Assembly (NCBI GenBank): GCA_027622495.1
Contig: JAQBYL010000313.1
Coordinates: forward strand, 1 to 5,393
Reading direction: 5' to 3'
DNA length: 5,393 nt
Source of the DNA: Pseudomonadota bacterium
GTDB lineage: Bacteria > Pseudomonadota > Gammaproteobacteria > Pseudomonadales > Azotimanducaceae
The notes under the pieces were generated by a model that saw only the letters and a list, made by a program, of their open reading frames with translations, ran no database searches and was not told where the DNA came from. Shown in pieces: positions 1 through 5,393 of this stretch (positions within the stretch are counted from its first letter, which is position 1; each line of letters starts with the position of its first letter). Made by a program: the position numbers and the translations under genes.

Positions 1-740
1 CCGGTGCCATCCTCGGTCCTGCTCTGGGCGGCTTACTCGCATCGATCAGCCTGATGACACCGTTGTGGTTCGTTGCGGGTCTGGCTCTTCTCAACGGGAT
101 ATTTGTGTGGCGCCTGCTGCCGGAACCACCGCGGCAGACCACCACCAGGCGATCAAAGCGTCTCGCTTATACGGATCGGCGAATCCTGCCGTTCGTCATC
201 GTCGGCGTTCTGATGTTCATGGGGTTTGCGCTGGTTCAGCAGACCATGGCCTATCGCTTTCAGGATGCCCTGGGTCTGACTTCTGTCGAAACAGCGCAGA
301 CATTCGGGCTGGCAATGATGCTGTCTGCAGGCGCGTCTTTGTTTGCCCAGGCGGTGGTTGTGCAACGTCTGGATATCGCGCCATTCAAATTGCTGCAACT
401 GGCGATGCCGCTGCTGATCGTTGCCTTCACGCTCATGGCCCTGGTTGAAACCCGCACGATGCTGCTGTTGGCGATGATGATCCTCGGTCTTGGGATGGGG
501 CTTGCGGGACCAGGCTTCATGGCTGGTGCGTCTCTGGCCGTGTCTGCAGAAGAACAGGGTGCAGTCGCTGGTGTGGCTGGATCCTGTGGGCCGCTCGGTT
601 TTACGATCGGCCCACTCGTCGGGGGCGCGCTGTATCAGGTCTACCCGGTACTGCCCTATGCCTTTGCCGCGATTGTGTATGTTGTTCTGTTTGTTTTCAT
701 GCTGCGCATGAGTCACCGCGTGCGACCTCATCAACCCTGA
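1..740 (+). CDS. MFS transporter, C-terminal part (5' end outside window)
   Basis: The open frame runs in from the window edge (first full codon at position 3) and ends at TGA 738-740, giving 245 visible residues. Most of the protein is hydrophobic. About seven full membrane spans can be seen, roughly at visible residues 20-40, 60-80, 101-120, 128-148, 153-173, 187-211 and 216-235, preceded by the end of another. The first residues, GAILGPALGGLL, match motif C of the drug:H+ antiporter branch (TM5). A basic loop at about 48-60 (TRRSKR) fits the cytoplasmic loop between the two halves. GPLGFTIGPLVGGALY near the end is the matching glycine-rich motif of TM11. By family knowledge this is an inner-membrane proton-coupled exporter of the 12-span DHA1/TetA-like type; about 140-150 N-terminal residues would lie upstream. 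The substrate cannot be told from sequence. The ATG at 54 is internal to the gene, not its start. The next gene follows 85 bp later on the same strand. Confidence 0.88.
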   Translation, partial: GAILGPALGGLLASISLMTPLWFVAGLALLNGIFVWRLLPEPPRQTTTRRSKRLAYTDRRILPFVIVGVLMFMGFALVQQTMAYRFQDALGLTSVETAQTFGLAMMLSAGASLFAQAVVVQRLDIAPFKLLQLAMPLLIVAFTLMALVETRTMLLLAMMILGLGMGLAGPGFMAGASLAVSAEEQGAVAGVAGSCGPLGFTIGPLVGGALYQVYPVLPYAFAAIVYVVLFVFMLRMSHRVRPHQP

Positions 741-825
741 ACAGTCTTTCCGCAGGCGCAAAGCTCGGTTAGGCTGGCTGACAACAAATTTTTTGTAAAC
801 CTCGAGACCTCAACAGGAGAAAGCC

Positions 826-2016
826 ATGGCTGTGCTGGAAGGAAAGCGGGTTCTGGACTTCGGCCGATACATAGCGGGGCCATTCTGCGGCACCATGCTG
901 GGTGACCTGGGAGCGGATGTGATCCGGGTTGAACGGGTTACCGGCAGCGAAGACCGCTACACAACTCCAGTCGCGGAATATGAAGGTCAGCCTGTTGGCG
1001 CGCTGTTTCTGCATCTCAACCGTAATAAACGCGGTTTTACCTTCAATCCGAAAAAGCCGGGTGCATCCGAAATTCTTGCCCGCCTGGTCAAGAGTTCAGA
1101 TGTGGTGATCGCCAACATGTCGCCATCGGGCGTCGCTGATATCGGGCTCGACTACGCTTCGTTGAAAGCCATCAAGCCCGACATCATCCTGGTGACCAGT
1201 ACGGCTTTTGGTGCGCAGGGGCCCTATGGAAATCGCGTGGGTTTTGACGGTGTTGCACAGGCGATGTCTGGCAACCTGCACCTGACCGGCCAACCCGACG
1301 CACCCACCAAGAACTACTTCCCCTATGTGGATTTCATGACCGGTGCACTCAACACCATCGGTGCCATGGCGGCCCTGATGAATCGGGATCAGACTGGCGA
1401 AGGTCAGCATGTGCAGGGTGCCCTGCTCGCCTCCGCTCTGACCATCGCCGGAGCGACCTTGATTGAACAGGCCCTCACTGGCGTTAACCGTCAGGCAACC
1501 GGTAACCGCGGCCAGACCGCAGCACCGTCAGATACCTTTGCGACCAGCGATGGCTGGGTGCTTGTGAGCGTTGTGGGTGATCCCTTGTTTGCGCGCTGGG
1601 TAAAACTGGTAGACAAACCGGAGTGGCTGACTGATCCGCGGTTTGCCACAGATGCAACGCGCGGTGAGCACGCTGAGCTCATCAGTGAAACCATGCAGGC
1701 CTGGACCCGCGAGCGATCCAGCGCACAAGTGTTGCAGGCGCTCGACGACGCACGCATACCGTGCGGCGAGGTTCTGGCACCGGCGCAGACATTACTCAAC
1801 GAACAGGTTCAGGCCATGCGTTATCTGGTGCAGATGAGTTATCCGGGATTGCCGGCTGATTATCCTCTACCACGCACGCCCATCGAGTTTTCTTCAGATC
1901 TGAGTCGGTCACCGGTGCGACCCCCGCTGCTCGGCGAACACACCAATCAGATCCTGACTGAGCTCGGCTACACGGCCGAGCAGATCGATCAGTTCAGGGA
2001 GTTGCGTATCGTGTGA
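826..2016 (+). CDS. Class III CoA-transferase (CaiB/BaiF family)
   Basis: This complete 396-residue protein has the usual length for family III CoA-transferases, cytoplasmic enzymes that move CoA between carboxylic acids through an aspartyl-CoA thioester. The N-terminus carries the family hallmark: GKRVLDFGRYIAGPFCGTML at 6-25, then GDLGADVIRVE at 26-36. LNRNKRG follows at 64-70, and FPYVDFMTGALNTIGAMAAL sits around the active site. The Asp of YVDF is residue 169, the same number as the catalytic Asp of formyl-CoA transferase. TGEGQHV (190-196) is the conserved turn after it. The glycine-rich GGGGQ loop of formyl-CoA transferase is not seen (VSVVGDP occurs in that area), so oxalate/formate specificity is not supported. 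The start is set by AGGAG at 815-819, six bases before ATG. The acyl substrate is unknown; carnitine, bile acid, succinyl, mesaconyl or other acids are all possible. It lies 85 bp after the transporter gene and could be co-transcribed. It is convergent with the next gene. Confidence 0.93.
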   Translation: MAVLEGKRVLDFGRYIAGPFCGTMLGDLGADVIRVERVTGSEDRYTTPVAEYEGQPVGALFLHLNRNKRGFTFNPKKPGASEILARLVKSSDVVIANMSPSGVADIGLDYASLKAIKPDIILVTSTAFGAQGPYGNRVGFDGVAQAMSGNLHLTGQPDAPTKNYFPYVDFMTGALNTIGAMAALMNRDQTGEGQHVQGALLASALTIAGATLIEQALTGVNRQATGNRGQTAAPSDTFATSDGWVLVSVVGDPLFARWVKLVDKPEWLTDPRFATDATRGEHAELISETMQAWTRERSSAQVLQALDDARIPCGEVLAPAQTLLNEQVQAMRYLVQMSYPGLPADYPLPRTPIEFSSDLSRSPVRPPLLGEHTNQILTELGYTAEQIDQFRELRIV

Positions 2017-2028
2017 GCCGATCTTAGT

Positions 2029-3045
2029 TTATTCGAGTTGCATGCGCTTAAGGATCTGATCGAGGCCACCATTGCCACGCAATACCTCGATCTCTGCACG
2101 CAGACGGGTCGCATCCTCCTCATCCTGGGCACCAACAATAAACCGCAGGGGCTCATCGCGAAAAACAGCCTGATCTGCTGCTGCTAAACGGTTGACCGTG
2201 ATCATGCTCTTCAGCGTATCGATGTATTCCTGCCCTCTCTCGGAATAGCTTATCAGGCCATCTGCCAGAACCATGGAGTCCAGCGGTTTACCCGCCTCAC
2301 GCATTTCTGCGCGCAGTTTGCGCAACGGTTCATACGCCCGATGCGTGCTCAGATTGATGTAATACCCCCGCACACTGTCAAACGGCCACTCAAACGAAGC
2401 AATGCGATGGTCGCCGAGTTCAGTTCGCTGCTGTTCAGGTCGGATCCCCTCACCGCCATACGTCCACTGACCAAAGAACGCATTGCCAAGTGCTGCGAAC
2501 CGCGATGTTCCATAACCACTTTCGTATGCGGCCTGACCGAGCACCAGAGCCGCCGGAAGTTCGTCGAGTCGGTAGAGCAGTTGATCAATTGCGGCAAGAA
2601 TCTGGCTTTCACTTTCGTCGCCGCCCAAAGGGACCTGAAGAAAGCTGCTCAAATTGACCAACTGAAGGGTTGCATCCGCATCCAGCACGCCCCCATCGGC
2701 AATGACCGCCTTCATCTCCCTGAGCCTTTCGCGGCGGGTGCGAACCATGGAATTGGCGTGCGTCACCAGAGGCAGCATGAGCCGATAGAACAACTCTTTT
2801 TTAGTTGCGACTGGCGTGTGCTGTGAGTTGTTCTTCCAGTTGGTACCGACGCCGGTAATCAGAACGTTTGGCACGCTCCTTTGTTCATCACGTTTCGCTT
2901 CACCCCACCAGTCTTCTGCTTTAAGCCACGCAACAGTCGCGTCAACGCCCGATAAAACAATGACTTCGGTCGCTCTTACGCTACCCGCAAAAAGTGTGGC
3001 CAATGCAAACAGTGCAATATTAGTGAGGGAAAAGATTCGCTTCAT
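2029..3045 (-). CDS. bax: Bax-like exported glucosaminidase-family protein
   Basis: The 338-residue product begins with a clear Sec signal peptide: MKR, a hydrophobic run of about 18 residues, then VRA before TE, predicting cleavage near residue 25. ATG 3045-3043 was chosen for this reason. The frame stays open 43 codons upstream to 3174, but that extension lacks export character and would run over the kinase gene. Residues about 58-108 (with KKELFYRLMLPLV) resemble the conserved helical part of Bax (COG2992). The core, LVLGQAAYESGYGTSRFA at 167-184 followed by GNAFFGQW, is the lysozyme-like glucosaminidase motif, with Glu175 the likely catalytic acid. SFEWPFDSVRGYYINL (217-232) and YSERGQEYIDTLKSMI (267-282) complete the domain. 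Family knowledge suggests a periplasmic peptidoglycan N-acetylglucosaminidase, though activity of Bax proteins is little characterised. It is longer than E. coli Bax, with a charged C-terminal tail (about 305-338). No strong Shine-Dalgarno is visible. It is convergent with the CoA-transferase (12 bp gap) and divergent from the kinase. Confidence 0.85.
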   Translation of the reverse strand: MKRIFSLTNIALFALATLFAGSVRATEVIVLSGVDATVAWLKAEDWWGEAKRDEQRSVPNVLITGVGTNWKNNSQHTPVATKKELFYRLMLPLVTHANSMVRTRRERLREMKAVIADGGVLDADATLQLVNLSSFLQVPLGGDESESQILAAIDQLLYRLDELPAALVLGQAAYESGYGTSRFAALGNAFFGQWTYGGEGIRPEQQRTELGDHRIASFEWPFDSVRGYYINLSTHRAYEPLRKLRAEMREAGKPLDSMVLADGLISYSERGQEYIDTLKSMITVNRLAAADQAVFRDEPLRFIVGAQDEEDATRLRAEIEVLRGNGGLDQILKRMQLE

Positions 3046-3091
3046 AAAACCGGTATGGACATCACAGGAAATCGGCGGGAGTATCTGCTTT
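3046..3091. promoter_or_regulatory. 46-bp divergent intergenic region, bax / kinase
   Basis: Only 46 bp separate the start codons of bax (leftward) and the kinase (rightward). Complete -35/-10 promoters for both genes cannot fit side by side here, so at least one must lie inside the opposite coding sequence or overlap the other. On the plus strand GGGAG (3077-3081) lies ten bases before the kinase ATG and is a plausible ribosome binding site. On the minus strand no good Shine-Dalgarno precedes bax. I found no convincing sigma-70 hexamer pair on either strand. Confidence 0.5.
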
Positions 3092-4060
3092 ATGACCACC
3101 TTTGCACAACCATCAGATGACGAAGACGACTTCGTCACCCTTGAAGACACCGACAAAGCCCTGCCCGAGATCATTACTCAGAGCACCCGTTACCTGTACT
3201 TCAAAACCATTGCGCGGGGTGGCAAGTCGATCATCCAGTCCTGCAAAGACAACCATCTTGGACGAGTGATCTGTTACAAATCACTTCGACCCGAATTCGC
3301 TGATGACCGGGTGGAACAGACCCGTTTTCTGCGCGAAGCCAGAGTCAGCGCCAGGCTGCAGCATCCCAACATCGTGCCCATCTACGAGGTCGGGCGAAAT
3401 TCCACCGGCCACTACTTTTTCACCATGAAGCTCGTTCACGGTTACACGTTGCGTGAACTGCTGGACTACCGTGAAAGATATGATCTGAAACAGCTGATGG
3501 ACGTTCTCATACAGGTGGTCCATGCACTGGAATATGCCCACGCGCACCGGGTCATGCACCGCGACATCAAACCTGAAAACATCCTGGTGGGCAGGTATGG
3601 CGAAATCCAGTTGCTCGACTGGGGGCTCGCTAAAGTGTGGCATGCGGACGGCTCTCCCGTCGGGGCAGACGACGACCTGACACCAGTCGATCAGGCCGAT
3701 GCGTCCTTGGATGAGCCTGTTGAAACGATAACCGGCCAGGCGGAACTGCAAGGTACCGCCGCCTACATGTCACCAGAACAGATCCGTCGCGATCCGCAGA
3801 TTGACTACCGGTCCGACGTCTACAGCCTCGGCGTCATCATGTACGAGATACTCGCTGGCCAGACCCCTCATCAGGCTGAAACAGTCAGAGAAATGATCGA
3901 ACAGATTCAGACCGTTGTACCACCGCGACCATCGAGCATCACGCGTTATGCGATCCCTTCACTGCTCGAGCAGTTGACCATGAAGTGCATCGCCAAGAAA
4001 CCCGAGGATCGAATCCAGAGCTGCACTGAGGTGGTCCGACTGCTGCACGAAGACTGGTAG
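3092..4060 (+). CDS. Soluble Hanks-type serine/threonine protein kinase
   Basis: A 322-residue protein that is essentially one protein-kinase domain (about 33-320) behind a short, very acidic N-terminus (SDDEDDF). Visible subdomains: a degenerate glycine loop ARGGKS (41-46), ATP-anchoring Lys63 in VICYK, helix-C Glu82 in REA, catalytic loop HRDIKPEN (156-163, Asp158 and Asn163), metal-binding DWG (176-178) in place of DFG, GTAAYMSPE (221-229) in place of the APE segment, SDVYSLG with Asp242, and Arg307 in PEDR. All catalytic residues are present, so it is probably active. No membrane span, PASTA or other sensor domain is seen, so it should act in the cytoplasm. The stretch between DWG and SPE is long (48 residues) and acidic (GADDDLTPVD). 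ATG 3092 is chosen because GGGAG (3077-3081) precedes it and translation upstream would run antisense through the bax start. The target is unknown. It is divergent from bax and 241 bp before the glutamine synthetase gene, which has its own apparent promoter. No terminator is seen after it. Confidence 0.92.
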   Translation: MTTFAQPSDDEDDFVTLEDTDKALPEIITQSTRYLYFKTIARGGKSIIQSCKDNHLGRVICYKSLRPEFADDRVEQTRFLREARVSARLQHPNIVPIYEVGRNSTGHYFFTMKLVHGYTLRELLDYRERYDLKQLMDVLIQVVHALEYAHAHRVMHRDIKPENILVGRYGEIQLLDWGLAKVWHADGSPVGADDDLTPVDQADASLDEPVETITGQAELQGTAAYMSPEQIRRDPQIDYRSDVYSLGVIMYEILAGQTPHQAETVREMIEQIQTVVPPRPSSITRYAIPSLLEQLTMKCIAKKPEDRIQSCTEVVRLLHEDW

Positions 4061-4087
4061 GCTCGAGATCAGATGCAAGCAAGAGCG

Positions 4088-4104
4088 TGCACCAGAACGG
4101 CGCA
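4088..4104. promoter_or_regulatory. Predicted NtrC-binding site 1 (strong)
   Basis: TGCACC-AGAAC-GGCGCA matches the NtrC dyad TGCACC-N5-GGTGCA at 11 of 12 defined positions. Its centre (4096) is about 150 bp upstream of the start point expected from the sigma-54 element at 4223-4238, a typical enhancer distance. The match and geometry are seen directly; NtrC binding is inferred. Confidence 0.72.
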
Positions 4105-4117
4105 GCAGTCTCGCCAG

Positions 4118-4134
4118 CGCATCTTTATAGTGCA
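4118..4134. promoter_or_regulatory. Predicted NtrC-binding site 2 (weaker)
   Basis: CGCATC-TTTAT-AGTGCA matches TGCACC-N5-GGTGCA at 9 of 12 defined positions and keeps the GCA and GTGCA cores at the right spacing. Its centre (4126) lies 30 bp from that of site 1, about three helical turns. Two NtrC dimers would therefore sit on the same face of the DNA, as in the paired sites of enteric glnA. Alone it would be a weak call; the phasing supports it. A wider inverted repeat, GCGCAT (4117-4122) with ATGCGC (4137-4142), overlaps it and is an alternative reading. Confidence 0.5.
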
Positions 4135-4159
4135 TAATGCGCGCCGGGGACGAGTGAGC

Positions 4160-4172
4160 ATTCAACAAGTTT
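4160..4172 (+). promoter_or_regulatory. Possible IHF site between enhancer and promoter
   Basis: ATTCAACAAGTTT matches the IHF consensus WATCAANNNNTTR at 7 of 9 informative positions, failing at the second base and the last. It lies between the NtrC-like sites and the sigma-54 element, where an IHF bend would help an enhancer-bound activator reach the polymerase. A match of this quality is common by chance, so this is a weak call resting mainly on position. Confidence 0.25.
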
Positions 4173-4222
4173 CCACTGCGAGCCCGTGATTTCAGGCACC
4201 TGCAGGCAATATGCATCGAAAT

Positions 4223-4238
4223 GGGAACACTAATTGCA
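4223..4238 (+). promoter_or_regulatory. Predicted sigma-54 (RpoN) promoter of glnII
   Basis: GGGAACACTAATTGCA aligns with TGGCAC-N5-TTGCA. The invariant GG (4224-4225) and GC (4236-4237) are exactly ten bases apart and the whole TTGCA box is intact. The only mismatches are T to G at the first position and C to A after GG. Transcription would begin about twelve bases past the GC, near 4249, leaving a leader of about 53 bases before the GSII start codon. Together with the upstream NtrC-like dyads, this predicts nitrogen-limitation control. I saw no comparably good sigma-70 promoter in the gap. Confidence 0.72.
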
Positions 4239-4282
4239 TAGACTTAGTGCGTGGGTCACTTTCAATCACCTTTCCGTCCTAT

Positions 4283-4289
4283 GGAGGAG
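4283..4289 (+). promoter_or_regulatory. Ribosome binding site of glnII
   Basis: GGAGGAG is a strong anti-16S match but ends twelve bases before ATG 4302, longer than the usual five to nine. The start is still secure, because the conserved GSII N-terminus (KLEYIWLDGY) begins within a few residues of this ATG. The site overlaps a three-codon frame, ATG GAG GAG TAA, at 4281-4292. Confidence 0.75.
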
Positions 4290-4301
4290 TAATAACAAAC
4301 C

Positions 4302-5318
4302 ATGAAAACTAAGTTGGAATACATCTGGCTTGATGGCTACAAACCAACGCAGAGCTTAAGAAGCAAAACCCGCGTTGCGTCAGATTTCGACGGCTCCCTC
4401 GAGGCCTGCCCCATGTGGGCGTTCGACGGCAGTTCGACCCAGCAGGCAGATGGCAGCAAATCCGACTGCCTCCTCAAACCCGTCGCAATTTTTCCCGATC
4501 CCGATCGCAACAATTCGTATCTGGTCATGTGCGAAGTAATGAACGCAGATGGCACGGCTCACGAATCCAATGGTCGTGCAACGATCCCCGAAGAAGACAA
4601 CGACGAAGATTTCTGGTTCGGCTTCGAACAGGAATACTTCCTGTGGGATCCGTCTACCGATTTGCCCCCTGGCTTTCCGCGCTCGGGCTATCCTCGACCG
4701 CAGGGTCCCTACTACTGCTCCGTGGGCATCAACAACGCCTATGGTCGCGAGTGCATAGAAGAGCATCTGGACCTGTGTCTGGAAGCGGGCATCAATGTCG
4801 AAGGCATCAACGCTGAAGTGGCTGCAGGTCAGTGGGAGTTTCAGGTGTTCGCCAAGGGCGCCAAGCGCTCGGGTGACGAACTGTGGGTAGCTCGCTACCT
4901 GCTCGAACGCACTGCTGAAAAATACGGCTACGCTATCGAGTGGCATCCGAAGCCTCTGGGCGCAACCGACTGGAATGGCTCTGGTATGCACGCCAACTTC
5001 TCCAACGGGCGCATGCGCGAGTCTGGCGAAGAAAACGTGTTCATCAAGATCTGTGAACAGTTCGGCAAGAACATCGGTCGCCACATCGACGTGTACGGGG
5101 CACACAACGATCAGCGTCTAACCGGTGCGCATGAGACTCAGTCGATCAGCCAGTTCAGCTATGGTGTATCTGACCGTGGCGCATCCATTCGCATACCGAT
5201 AGGAACGGTTGAAGATGGATGGAAAGGGCGTCTGGAAGATCGTCGACCGGCATCCAATGCCGATCCGTACAAGGTCGCAGCTGCAATCGTCAAAACTACT
5301 AAAGAAGCCAACGCTTAA
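4302..5318 (+). CDS. glnII: Glutamine synthetase type II (eukaryotic-type GSII)
   Basis: A complete 338-residue enzyme making glutamine from glutamate, ammonia and ATP in the cytoplasm. The length fits GSII (about 330-370 residues) and not GSI (about 470) or GSIII (about 700). The N-terminus KLEYIWLDGY and WAFDGSST (39-46) with GSKSD (51-55) form the beta-grasp domain and first GS signature. Metal and substrate residues are visible: Glu109 and Glu111 in GFEQEYF, and Glu172 and Glu179 in NAEVAAGQWEF. The second signature runs from KPLG (217-220) to NGSGMHANFS (225-234, His230). Arg272 (RLTGAHET), Arg292/297 (RGASIRIP) and EDRRPASNADPY (312-323) complete the active site. GSII enzymes form decamers and lack the adenylylation tyrosine loop of GSI, so GlnE would not be expected to control it. 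Expression is instead predicted to be controlled by NtrC and sigma-54 from the upstream gap. GSII is well known in rhizobia, actinobacteria and eukaryotes. The gene appears monocistronic: it has its own promoter elements and a terminator just after the stop. Confidence 0.96.
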   Translation: MKTKLEYIWLDGYKPTQSLRSKTRVASDFDGSLEACPMWAFDGSSTQQADGSKSDCLLKPVAIFPDPDRNNSYLVMCEVMNADGTAHESNGRATIPEEDNDEDFWFGFEQEYFLWDPSTDLPPGFPRSGYPRPQGPYYCSVGINNAYGRECIEEHLDLCLEAGINVEGINAEVAAGQWEFQVFAKGAKRSGDELWVARYLLERTAEKYGYAIEWHPKPLGATDWNGSGMHANFSNGRMRESGEENVFIKICEQFGKNIGRHIDVYGAHNDQRLTGAHETQSISQFSYGVSDRGASIRIPIGTVEDGWKGRLEDRRPASNADPYKVAAAIVKTTKEANA

Positions 5319-5325
5319 GCGGCTT

Positions 5326-5350
5326 GCGGACCGGCCTGCGGCCGGTCCGC
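5326..5350 (+). terminator. Intrinsic terminator after glnII
   Basis: GCGGACCGGCC (5326-5336) and GGCCGGTCCGC (5340-5350) form a perfect 11-bp GC-rich stem with a TGC loop, starting seven bases after the GSII stop codon and followed by TCTTTC. The stem is very strong. The T-run is short and interrupted, so termination may be less than complete or aided by other factors. Because the stem is symmetrical it could also act on the other strand, although no T-run is seen there. Confidence 0.8.
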
Positions 5351-5393
5351 TCTTTCAGCCTGCCAACAGTGCCGGCCGTTCACTGGAAAGATA

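Noticed and set aside
153..761. 202-codon minus-strand open frame opposite the transporter.
   Set aside because: The product is rich in His, Gln and Arg with no domain, as expected from reading a hydrophobic membrane-protein gene backwards.
784..796. Short inverted repeat ACAAA-TTT-TTTGT upstream of the CoA-transferase gene, as operator or terminator.
   Set aside because: The arms are only five AT-rich bases and the stem would be very weak; a match like this is expected by chance. No regulator family consensus was recognised.
778..825. CTGACA (778-783) as a -35 box for the CoA-transferase gene.
   Set aside because: No TATAAT-like hexamer lies 16-18 bases downstream; the region there reads CCTCGAG.
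1962..1981. GCTCGGC/GCCGAGC hairpin near the end of the CoA-transferase gene, as a terminator.
   Set aside because: It is inside the coding sequence about 35 bases before the stop and has no T-run after it; the 12-bp convergent gap shows no terminator either.
2341..2826. 161-codon plus-strand open frame antisense to bax.
   Set aside because: It is a shadow of the bax gene with no recognisable domain or ribosome binding site; the bax reading has a signal peptide and conserved motifs.
4133..4138. CATAAT as a sigma-70 -10 box overlapping the second NtrC-like site, like enteric glnA p1.
   Set aside because: It is 5/6 to TATAAT, but no TTGACA-like hexamer lies 16-18 bases upstream (CTCGCC region), so a p1-like promoter is not supported.
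4380..5105. 241-codon minus-strand open frame antisense to glnII.
   Set aside because: The plus-strand GSII is unmistakable across this interval; the antisense product has no recognisable family motifs and is explained by codon bias of the real gene.

Overview
The window reads as a bacterial chromosome segment with tightly packed genes and moderately high GC by eye. A proteobacterium, most probably a gammaproteobacterium, fits best. The clues are a Bax-type (COG2992) periplasmic glucosaminidase-like protein, Shine-Dalgarno-led genes, and an apparent NtrC/sigma-54 nitrogen promoter. No 16S gene or other taxonomic marker is present, so this placement is an inference. There are no RNA genes, mobile elements or CRISPR repeats that I can support.

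Layout. (1) Positions 1-740, plus strand: the C-terminal part of a major facilitator superfamily exporter, cut by the window edge. (2) 826-2016, plus: a complete class III (CaiB/BaiF) CoA-transferase, 85 bp after the transporter and possibly co-transcribed with it. (3) 2029-3045, minus: an exported Bax-like protein, convergent with the CoA-transferase (12 bp gap). (4) 3092-4060, plus: a soluble Hanks-type Ser/Thr protein kinase, divergent from bax with only 46 bp between the start codons. (5) 4302-5318, plus: a complete type II (eukaryotic-type) glutamine synthetase, GSII. It is followed by a strong hairpin terminator at 5326-5350.

The most informative non-coding stretch is the 241 bp between the kinase and the GSII gene. 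It holds a near-consensus NtrC dyad (4088-4104), a second weaker NtrC-like dyad centred 30 bp downstream (4118-4134), a weak IHF-like match (4160-4172), and a sigma-54 -24/-12 element with exact GG-N10-GC spacing (4223-4238). This order and spacing resemble the classic glnA p2 enhancer-promoter of enteric bacteria, here placed in front of a non-homologous class of glutamine synthetase. GSII is therefore probably induced under nitrogen limitation.

The five genes do not form one obvious pathway. The transporter and CoA-transferase may be a small metabolic unit. The bax/kinase divergent pair and the kinase-glnII adjacency raise, but do not prove, the idea that the kinase acts on cell-wall remodelling or nitrogen assimilation.
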